From the NCBI GenBank assembly GCA_015039365.1, contig WION01000046.1, positions 1 to 64,000 of the forward strand: a DNA stretch of 64,000 bases, written 5' to 3'. This DNA comes from Amanita rubescens. Its lineage: Eukaryota > Basidiomycota > Agaricomycetes > Agaricales > Amanitaceae. A model generated the notes under the pieces. The model ran no database searches and was not told the origin of the DNA. It saw only the letters and a program-made list of their open reading frames with translations. Position numbers and translations under genes: made by a program. Shown in pieces: positions 55,466 through 64,000 of this stretch (the first letter of the stretch is position 1; every line of letters begins with the position of its first letter).

Positions 55466-57607
55466 TCCCGCTACGTAAGTAGTGGGTTCTAGACCAGCCA
55501 ACCAGCCAGTGATCGAGGTCACGTGAGGTTCGTTACCGTCACGTCACCCTGCGGGATGCGATCGATCATTCCGCCGTTTAACCGCCAATCGAAAGGATGT
55601 AGCGGATAACGGGATACCTCGCGGAACCGCCTGGAATAAAAAAAGGAGGACAGAACGTCAGGATTGAAATAGGTCAACTGTCGAACTGATCCGACACGTT
55701 GCACGGGAAACTAAAGGCAACATGATGGCGTTGTTGACCTGGACAGTCGTGTATACACGAGAGTGTTTGGAGCTGTTAGATCCCACAACAGCGATCCACG
55801 GAGAGCAGCCCTTCGTCCTTTTCTCTTTTTCTTTTCCTCGCTGCATCTGACTCACTAGATGATGTCTAAGTGCCACAGTAGCGCCGGTATCAGCCATCAG
55901 CCTAGTCATGCACAGGTGCAGAAGAAAGAAGTCAGATTGAGGCAGAGAGTGCGGGTCCCTGCACGATTCTTTCGACGCATCTCAGTTATCACTTTCCCCA
56001 TGTCCAAAGCTTGGATCCCCAGTTCTGACCGACCGAGAAGGCAAGCTGTCGTCGAGAACACCGACAGCGGTGGCGAAAGAGAACGCTTGGACGGATCTAT
56101 TTCTTACATCCTCGCCAAATTGGGTGTCCAACATCAGTACCCGGAACTTCAGTGCTGTCTCCCGTGAACTGGAACCAGATTTTGTCACCCTTCCCTATTG
56201 AATAGCCCATAGTAAGTTTCATTTTACTGCACGCTAGATCAACTTGAATGAGAGTCCAAGGTGAAGGTTACGACTCGGAGTCGAACTCAACAGTTTACGA
56301 TTCTGAGAAGATCAGGTGTGGTTGCGTACCTATCTGCGAAGAGGATGGAAGAGTAGGTGAGCAGTGTTTTTGACGCGTCGGCGATGCTTATCATCTTTAT
56401 CCAGACATTGGACAGTTTTTGCGAGAAAGGAGTAAAGAGAACCTGGCCAAGGATGTCGGTTTGAAGAACCGGATGAACGATCAACAGCATTTTCGGAGAC
56501 TCGTGAGTTGTATATCACTCTTGAACGTGACGGTGGTGAACATTTGCACTAATCCGAATGCCAGGTTATGTGCTATGCGCGTCAGTTCTGTCCCCGTCAT
56601 ACTATCATAAATTGACCCAAGAAACCCGACAATACCGAATGGGTGGGCACAATGTAGGACCGGTATGTCCTTTTTTCTTACTACGTTGCGTACTGATCGA
56701 GAGCATCGCATAGGTACGCTCTCAATGACGAGTAGCCGACGTCAGGAGCGCGGGATTAGCAGCAATAGAAGACTCGGAAAGTCTTCTACGTGGTGGAGAC
56801 AATGGAGAGTTTGTAGAACTCTCAGTGAGATCAATACTGGCGTTGAACAGTTCGACATATGGCCGGTCTCTTCCTCTCTTCTTTGAAGAGAGGACAAGAT
56901 TTTACTGGCAAGCTCGATCGAATCCCGTCTGAGTTAGACTATAGCCTGCGACAGTTGATCAGGAAAGTGCAAATCTTCTGTATTGAATAGCTGACATCAA
57001 AGCTTTCGTCACGCGCGCGCCGGTAGTGGATCAACCAGCACGCGAGGAGGGTCACAACAGAATCAGTAGAGAACTTGGGTAAGTCATGGCTCGCCAGTCA
57101 AATTCCATACTCGACTGGCCAACAGGATTGGCCTGGAAGTCAGGTGGGAGAACGAGCGGCGTCAGGGCCGCTACAGTCTAAATTGAATGCATAAATCACA
57201 AATGGACCACTGTGGGTGATCACTAATGAGCACGAGTGATCATGATGCATGATGGCTCAATGATGCTCTGATTAATGATGTTAACGTCTGTTCATCGTGG
57301 TCCACCAATGGTCACGACAGTTCACGATGAGATGATAAATAGATAAAATTTAGATCACGAGTGATCACCTCGGTTCACGATGTTTTACTAGTGATTTACA
57401 ATGATCATGCATTATCACTCGTGTTCACTTGTTCACATTTAGGGTGGTGGCGAGTGATCACCATATTTGTCCAATTCCGAGTAGCAAACGCAAGACATGT
57501 TGGACGACGTGTACCGTATGACCGAAGAAAAGTATTGACGAAATCGCGTTTGTTTCTAGTTTTCTCTATGTAAAATAAAGTTTAAGCAAATTAAAAACGT
57601 AGCGGGA
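55466..57607. mobile_element. probable non-autonomous DNA transposon
   Basis: The 2.14-kb block is flanked by 11-bp inverted ends: TCCCGCTACGT at 55466-55476 and ACGTAGCGGGA at 57597-57607. It lies exactly where the K11 promoter is interrupted: the left flank matches K10 up to CTAAT, and from 57628 the sequence matches the K10 promoter again (TGTGAATGGTGCC). No transposase was recognised. Small minus-strand frames (for example 56481-56711) are unassigned. A clear target-site duplication is not visible. The exact right end might include the palindrome at 57611-57626. Confidence 0.6.
57220..57460. repeat. subterminal repeats CGAGTGATCA
   Basis: CACGAGTGATCA occurs near 57229 and 57357 and GCGAGTGATCACC near 57449. 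An inverted partial copy, CACTCGTG, lies near 57416. Other TGATCA and GTGATCAC words are scattered between. Such clusters near one element end resemble transposase-binding sites. Confidence 0.55.
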
Positions 57608-57610
57608 CTT

Positions 57611-57626
57611 GCGGCACTAGTGCCGC
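57611..57626. repeat. perfect 16-bp palindrome GCGGCACTAGTGCCGC
   Basis: A perfect inverted repeat lies between the inner transposon end and the resumed promoter sequence. It may be part of the element end or a hairpin target. Confidence 0.7.
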
Positions 57627-58560
57627 TCTGTGAATGGTGCCAAGACAAGGCGGTGACCTCGAGGCTGTTAGGTCACGGTTGCCATATTTGTAGTAAATGT
57701 AGTGCTGAATTCTAAACACGGCGTTTCCAGGCTGATGCCAATGGTAGACTTGACCATATCATGGTGTAGAGTCAGCGTTGACGCGGGGTGACGTCACACT
57801 TGCCACGTTTCGCGACGACTGCGTCGTTTACTACCACGGTCTCTTCACTACTTTCGTTCCAAGAACTGCCCCGGTATGCCATTCGACCTATCCTCATTCA
57901 CATGTTCAGACTCAAAAATGAAAACGTGAACGTGAATGGTCAGGGCGCAGTCGTGCTAATTTGAGCGAATCTCGGAGGCTGAATACGTGGAGTGCGGTGC
58001 AGCAGGTCAAGTTCTAGCAGAGGTGCCTAGTGATATGTTTCAAGGGACTGGAACGGTGTTTCAAACACCATGGGTGCGTATTTCTTATCTCTCTACCTCC
58101 CCTCTCTCTGAGTGTTGTGATAGTGGCCCTGCTCGTAGACTTCGAGTACTGGGCCGACCCATCCAACGGACGAAATGGATTCAAACCATGCCCGCCCATC
58201 ACTTCCAGCCCACTCCCCTCAGTCTGTGCCACGAGGTTACAACCACATCCTCGACCGGCTGGAACGACATAATGACGGAGACCTACACGGCCCATACTCT
58301 GATGCTGATAACATCCGCGTCAATGCAACGGGCACGTCCTCAAATCCTTCCTCGCCCTGTCACAGAACAATCACGGTGCTATCACATTTCTCTTCAGATT
58401 TCGTCAACGTATTCATTATTTTTTCTACAGAGTTCAACTGCAAGAGAGAATAGATGGCTGAAGCGCGCAAGGTATTCAATGGGAAGGAATGGTAGGAGCT
58501 GGTATTCTCCGTGTCGGACGAGTTCGTGAAGGATGAGCAGAACGTTTTACCCAGGTGACC
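57627..58560 (+). pseudogene. displaced K11 promoter half and KRE6 relic R12
   Basis: The first 330 bp match 51779-52105. Then KRE6 traces follow: MFQGTGTVF, EYWADPSN with GRN, and later NIRVNATG and FNCKRE-like pieces. Frames are broken. Confidence 0.65.
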
Positions 58561-58970
58561 GTAGCGGACGATCTAGAGTGAGCCTCCGCAAGTAGCAAAC
58601 CGTTTATCTAACGACGATCTTCCCGGCCAGATGACGGGGTTGGTATGCGGAAGAAAGGGATGCGAAGGCGCATGAATGCTGGGAGTAATTGAGGCCGGTC
58701 TCCCGACAAAGTTTTATGCGCATATACGAGTAAGTCTGCTATTTTTTTAGAGTTCTGGGCAAGTACTGATGAAGCACAGATTCGAGCTTGACGGCGCAAC
58801 AGTGGCCAGTACCAAAGGATACAACTTTACGCGGACTAAGGTGCATGAACACTGGGAGTAATTGAGACCGGTCGCCCGACAAGGTTTTATACGCATTTTG
58901 ATGCATATACGAATAAGTCAAACAGTGGCCAGTACCCAGGAATACAACCTTACGCGGACTAAGCATAGAA
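58561..58970. repeat. internally duplicated relic block
   Basis: A segment beginning GCATGAA.GCTGGGAGTAATTGAG occurs at about 58668 and 58842, and CAGTGGCCAGTACC at about 58798 and 58922. The whole block resembles 39170-39480. Confidence 0.65.
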
Positions 58971-59545
58971 GCTATCGCCATAAAATACGCATAAATGCAC
59001 TTTTTCCGTTTCCCTCGCTCGCGATAGCCAGTACACATGCATTCCCCTCACACTTACGTTCACGATGTCTTCCTTTTCAAAATCTGTTCGTATTTGGTCT
59101 CTATTCGATCGCTTATTGTACAGTATAGGTCACCGAAACGTTAATATCAAAGAATTTGACTCGAGTGGATAGAACGTGATGCGGGTAAAGCAACTTGTTG
59201 TCTTTTTACTGCTAACGTCCAGCTAATCAATTGCAGGCGGTTCGCTTTCGGAATCCTACCGCAATCAGGCTTAGCATACAATTCTCAGCGGCTTACAAAA
59301 AGAAAATTCTTACGTGACGTCTTGTCTTTCGATCGGGCAAATGGTGTTGTTATTCTTGAACGATACCAATAAAAGGAAACTGTCAGCGTACCGTGGAAGT
59401 AATACCAGATGTTGATCCAACGTGATTGTCAGGTTCCTACCGTGATTTGGTTCAGGAAAGTAACGCAGCTCTAATGAAAAATATGCCTACATCATGTACG
59501 TGTTTTCGTTTTTGAGAGGCCTGGCGTGGTGATGGGATATATTGG
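58971..59545. other. spacer downstream of K12
   Basis: No gene recognised. Confidence 0.4.
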
Positions 59546-62500
59546 TTACAACACTTGCTCAGTGGTAGAAAGCGCCAATCTGCTCACTGTACTACTATCA
59601 AGTGTTGATGAAGATGGGGATTCTTCTCGCAGAGTTTCATTGTCAGCGTTGCTTTGGGGAGACACAGATTGCGACATCGCTATCATGCTTTCCACGACGT
59701 CATTCATTCTTGGCCGTTTCAACGGTTCCCGCACCCAGCAACGCTGAATTACGTCCCATGCCTCATCGCTCAGAGGCTGCCCGTCTAGCCGAGGCGGAAG
59801 TACCTCTCGAGAGACAAGAGTCAAGATCTGCATGTCCGTTTTCCCGGCAAAGGGTATACTATCATAGTAGATCTACTAGACAAGTCAACATCGAAGGAGG
59901 ATCAGCATATTCGTCATGACGCACTTCATAAGAAAGGCATCCAAACGCGTAGACATCCGACATTTGCGTTCTGGGCGATGGGTCGTCGGACGGATCGTCG
60001 TCATCCTCGGAGATTCCGAATAGCTCTGGGGCGGCAAAATTCAGGTGTAGCGCTCCCGATCTCGTATTTGTAGCTTCTGAGAGTCGAGTCAAACCGAAGT
60101 CAGCGATTTTGACATGAAAATTATCATCCAAGAGGACATTTTCCTATAGAGCAAAGTCAACATTGTAACGTAGTGAGTCTGAAGTAGAATACCCCGCGGA
60201 GATCGCCATGAAATGCGCCTTCTGAATGGATATATTCCATTGCTTGCGCGACTTCCAGTAACTTACGAGATTTAGACGTAGAATGAAAGAAGAACTTGTA
60301 TGTAAACGTACACGTTCTTCAATAACGGCTATTGGTGGATTTGCTTGTTTCCGCCATCTGGCTAGAGTACCATTCTTCATATATGGCGAAACAAGGAAAA
60401 ATTGTGGCACAGGTGTGTCTTTGATTTCATGGATTCCTAAGAATGGTAGTACGAACTTGTGGTCGAGGGATCGCCACATCAATGCCTCTCGGCAGAAGGC
60501 CTGTTGGTCTTCTCATCAACAATCACATTATAACAACAACTCAAAGACAAACTTGAGACATACAACTTGGTTATCAGACTTATACAACACTTTCAGTGCG
60601 ACAACATTTCCCCCTTGTTTGCCCCTGAAAACGCGCCCAAAGCCGCCTCCACCAATGTATTCACGATCGACCGGTATGCTGACTCCAGTTACGACCAAGG
60701 ACGGTGGAACGACAGGTATCCTTGAGATAACTTTGAGCATAAACCGTCGTGCTCGCCGTGTGATATCCATAGCGGTGGAATCCTGATGAGATACACTATG
60801 ATCAAGAAGCATATCAAGTAGGTGATCCAACAGTTCACTGGCATCCGAGGGATCATTTATCTGAGTCACGAGGTTAAGGTAGTCCTCTCGGGATAGAATA
60901 TCGTACACGAGGTCGCCGATTGTTTCACCTAAAGTGATGGGATATAAATACTATTGGTTTGGTTCTTAAGTGTAGGACATGGCGGCAGGTATTGAAACGG
61001 CATACCTTCGTATAGCGATGTTTGAGTATATGCAATAGCAATGGAAAGGCGTAGGTGTCAGGATCATACAGCATTTTAAATGATGGCATAATGTGCATCT
61101 TTGAGAAAACTTCCAACATAAATCGTCTTCCACGCCGGCTCATGTCTACTGTGGAAGAATTCTGATTTGAGAAAGGATAGTACTCAAGCATCATCAGTAA
61201 GAAATGCAACAGATTGTTGGCATCAGAGACTTGGTCTAGCCGTGCCACGGTATCGATGTAGTCTTCCCTGGATAGAATGTGGCGCATGAGGTCGGTCATC
61301 ACTGGATGTTCTTCGGCGGTTTCATCCACCCACTGTTAGCTCTTGAGAGAGTGATTTCACGGTTTAAAGTGTCACGTACTGGGGCTTGATACTTGAGCAT
61401 GTAGAGGAGCAACGGGAAAGAATAGTTTTCAGGATCATCTGATGGGATTGGCAATGGTTCAACGTATGTCTTTGACATAATTTTCAATAGGAACAGTCTT
61501 CCTCGCTGCCAGATCATGTCCGAGTCTGCATTGTCAAAATCCATGTAGAAAGTATTACCAAGTACGAAATCCAGCAAATTTGTGGCGTCTGCGGCACGGT
61601 CAAGCTGTGCCACAATGTCTATGTAGTCCTCCTGGGATAGAATCTCATATATAAGGTCCCATAGTGTGTTGTCTATACAAAGGGGCCCGGAGAAACGTAT
61701 CGGCTAGTACCAGCTTTTATGAGAGTGCATCCCCAATTGGAATTTTACGCACCTTGGGCATCTCAGTGTTGACTCGGAGTATAGCAACGATCAGTTGGAA
61801 AATCTCGCTGAAAGGATGATATGGCATGTTGGAGTTGGACAATGATATACCTTGAGTCTTTGCGGTCACTTCCAATATAAATCGGTTTGCTTGTCCTTTC
61901 AAGTCTGTATTAGGTTGACAAGAGGCATAATAATGAAGTCTGTGGCATATTAAAGTCAACAGATTCCCGGCCTCTGGGTTATGATGTAGCTCTTCCTTGG
62001 AATAGACGTCATCTTTTCTTGATAGAATCTCACTCATAAGATTTACTGCCAATTCATTTGTTGCAAGAGGATATCCAAGCTATTGGCCGTTAAAAGAATG
62101 CATCCCTTGTTTGAAATGCTGCGCACCTCCACATTGTTCAGTATATAAAAGAGAGATGGGAACATATTGCTGTGAGGATCATACGATATGTTGGACCGTG
62201 GTTCGCCACACATTTTTGAGATAACTGCCAACATGAGTTGCCTCGCCCGAAAATCGTGATGTGGATCAGGTGGTAAAGGGAAACGATCAAGCATACACGT
62301 TATGAATTCCAACAAATTTATGGCGTCCGAGAATTGATTCACCTGTGAGGCAAGGGTGATGTAGTCCTCCCTGGATAAAATCTCGATCATAAGGCTGATC
62401 CATATCGTTTCGTTATCAATGAACGTAGCAGATTCGGGCTATTGGCTCTTAAGTATAATGTGTTCCAGTTTGATAGGTTGCACACCTTAGTTTTGAGTAT

Positions 62501-62911
62501 GGAGAGGAGTAATGGGAATATATAACTGTCAAGATCATGCGGCGGTATGTTGGACAGTGGGACACCATGCATCCTTGAGATAACTGCCAACATGAATCGT
62601 CTTGCTCGTCGGTTCATGTCTACGGTGGCGGGATCCTGATTTGATAACGAATGATTTTGAAGCCGAAACCGTATCAAATCTATCAAATTCTGGGCATCCG
62701 AAACAAGGTCTAACTGCGTCACGAGGTAAATGTAGTTGTCCCTAGATAGAACCTTGGACAATAGGTTGAATGGTGATGTGGACAATGAGTGGATACACTC
62801 CGGGTTTGAAATACGGTCGCGTACCCCGTTGCGGAGTGCGGAGAGCAACCACGGGAAGGTGTTATCGCTGCCAACATCATGCGACACCACTGGCATGTTG
62901 TGCCCTTCCAT
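59546..62911 (-). CDS. kinase K12 with six tandem N-terminal modules
   Basis: Ten exons, all phase 0: 62486-62911, 62127-62438, 61753-62079, 61380-61703, 61006-61332, 60564-60950, 60312-60500, 60193-60261, 59925-60143 and 59546-59872, giving 968 residues. The first five exons each encode one copy of the module that occurs once in the other kinases. It has an ILSREDYI-type helix, a SDAxNLLxF helix, an RxRRFMLxVxSK helix, and a DPDxYxFPLLLxILK helix. The sixth copy is joined to the kinase (GGGGFGRVFRG, VALKVLY, HGDLRG, IADFGLTR, APELFG). There are no stops or frameshifts in any module. Modules 1-5 are divergent from one another, so the array is old and maintained. It may form an alpha-solenoid binding surface. 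Confidence 0.82.
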
Positions 62912-62959
62912 GAGTCAGATACGCGCTGCAGTAACTGGAGCGTCTTGTTCGGCTGGACA

Positions 62960-63250
62960 GAATCTGATTGTGTGGTGGAGGTCATCGTCTAGTGGTCTGA
63001 AGATCGATGGTTTGGTCGTGCTCTTGTAGTACAAGGCCGTGAGGGTATGTCAGAGAATGGTGGTAGTATCGAGTCTGACTTGAAAGTGAGGAAAAGTCTA
63101 TGGCGCTTAATGCAAAGGCGAGGGATGCGAGGACAGACGCGGACGGGAACAAAGTATTCTCACCATCTACAAGGCTATACATCGTTGGGAAACATGGAGC
63201 GGAAGAGTTGAACGGGGGAAGAGAAATATTTGAACTTGCCGTCGAGGGCG
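62960..63250 (-). pseudogene. KRE6 N-terminal relic R13, inverted
   Basis: The minus-strand frame has DFSSLSSQTRYY followed by YPHGLVLQEHDQTIDLQTTR. This lines up with the cytosolic SDSKYPST...PHGLVSYEYDPTNDQLDPPD of other copies. It lies directly upstream of K12, but on the same strand as the kinase. Confidence 0.55.
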
Positions 63251-63486
63251 TTGTTGTGGAACATGCACGTGCAGGGGTCTGAAGAACCACAGCGGCCCTA
63301 GTGATCTTACGTCAGCGATCATCCGAGTCGTACTCATAACTAGAGGTGTGGGCCACCGCTTTGCGTGGCAGGGTCCGAGGCCATACCCCACTCCTGTTAC
63401 TGTCCAGCGATGACCCCTCCATCTACACCTAATATCCTGGTGTTATAGCTATCAGTAAATTGGACCATTCCTCAAGCTAAAAGCTA
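63251..63486. other. spacer
   Basis: No gene recognised. Confidence 0.35.
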
Positions 63487-63720
63487 CATTATCGACTGCT
63501 GAGCTAGGCTGATACAAGGAAAAACAAAGCCAGCTAGTAAGGACAGTAGCAGTGACTGTCGATTAGAATACATAACAACGTGAAACTCCAATGCTCACCA
63601 CATCATCATACATTATCGACTGCTGAGGCTGATACAAACGAAGCCAGCTAAGGTCTGTAGCAGTGACTGTCAATTAGAATACGTAACGACGTGAAACTGC
63701 AATGCTCACCACATCATCAA
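63487..63720. repeat. imperfect tandem repeat, 124-bp period, two units
   Basis: Both units start CATTATCGACTGCTGAG (63487 and 63611) and end near GCTCACCACATCATCA. The second has small deletions. Confidence 0.85.
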
Positions 63721-64000
63721 TACCTTTTCCCAGTGTTAGTTTGTCTTAGTAAAGGTAAGTACGGTTTCAGATTGTTAGCAGCGAGGACTCAGTGAGGAGG
63801 AGAGAGAAAAGATGAGCAAAAGATCGTAGCAGACGTCATCGTATGTCGAAGTCGACAATCGGCCGACATCATCATCGAGAGATGCACAAAAATGGAATGA
63901 GGATGAGATGGGCAATACTAGCATCAGATCAGTTGTTGAATCATCAATGATGTATGCGCAAAAAGTGACTCTAGTAAATCTACGGGCGCAGCGTGCGCTA
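63721..64000. other. spacer at window end
   Basis: No gene recognised. Confidence 0.35.

Noticed and set aside
55859..56167. 102-codon frame inside the probable transposon as a transposase
   Set aside because: No DDE, RNase H-like, zinc-finger or helix-turn-helix pattern is visible.
56265..56335. Possible second tRNA (B-box-like AGTTCGACTCC on the minus strand)
   Set aside because: No matching T stem, D arm or acceptor stem could be drawn.
63100..63282. 60-codon plus-strand frame
   Set aside because: It lies antisense to a KRE6 cytosolic relic and has no family features.
1..64000. CRISPR arrays, operons, prophage or bacterial gene cluster
   Set aside because: The window has spliced eukaryotic genes throughout and no regularly spaced repeats of CRISPR type.

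Overview
The window looks like basidiomycete (Agaricomycete-type) nuclear DNA. Genes carry many short GT-AG introns of about 45-65 nt. Families include KRE6/SKN1-type glucan-synthesis proteins, a large set of fungal TKL-like kinases with the HGDLRG catalytic loop, FHA, F-box, DUF4238 and Crinkler-type proteins, and a tRNA-His with an intron. A Sebacinales/Cantharellales-like genome is possible, but that is a guess. No prokaryotic or viral gene was recognised. All exon structures are my reading of the sequence, without transcript data.

Layout. 0-11.6 kb is mostly single-copy: an NIF-type phosphatase fragment, a KRE6-like gene lacking its catalytic core, an FHA gene, a kinase (K1), tRNA-His, an F-box gene with a frameshift, and a polyglutamine membrane protein. 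11.6-32.2 kb is an alternating array of plus-strand KRE6 copies and minus-strand kinases: KRE6 copy 2 / triple kinase / copy 3 / kinase-C2H2 fusion / KRE6 relic / K7 and broken K6 / KRE6 relics / copy 4. 32.7-37.1 kb holds a Crinkler-type gene and a DUF4238 gene. 37.4-39.9 kb is KRE6 debris. 41.2-44.2 kb is a double-kinase gene. 44.3-48 kb contains relics, two fragments of host housekeeping genes and three tandem small secreted-protein genes. 49.3-55.5 kb is a nearly identical duplicated kinase pair (K10, K11). A probable DNA transposon (55.47-57.61 kb) splits the second copy's promoter. 59.5-62.9 kb is a kinase gene (K12) whose N-terminus is six tandem copies of one exon-encoded module.

Main reading. 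The kinases share one exon plan: a helical-looking N-terminal module, an N-lobe exon, a short HGDLRG exon, an activation-loop exon and a C-lobe exon, and inside the repeat unit every intron is phase 0. Units can therefore be repeated or joined in frame. The sequence shows three outcomes: tandem kinase proteins (three kinases at 14.2-18.5 kb, two at 41.2-44.2 kb), a module array (K12), and a kinase joined to a C2H2 zinc-finger protein (22.1-24.2 kb). Some units have lost the DFG aspartate or P-loop glycines. The combination of tandem kinase and pseudokinase recalls plant tandem-kinase immune receptors; that parallel is inference only.

Most kinase clusters sit head-to-head with a KRE6 gene or relic across a short shared spacer with conserved motifs. 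The kinase side usually stays open and the KRE6 side is almost always broken. The array appears to grow by duplicating a divergent kinase/KRE6 cassette.
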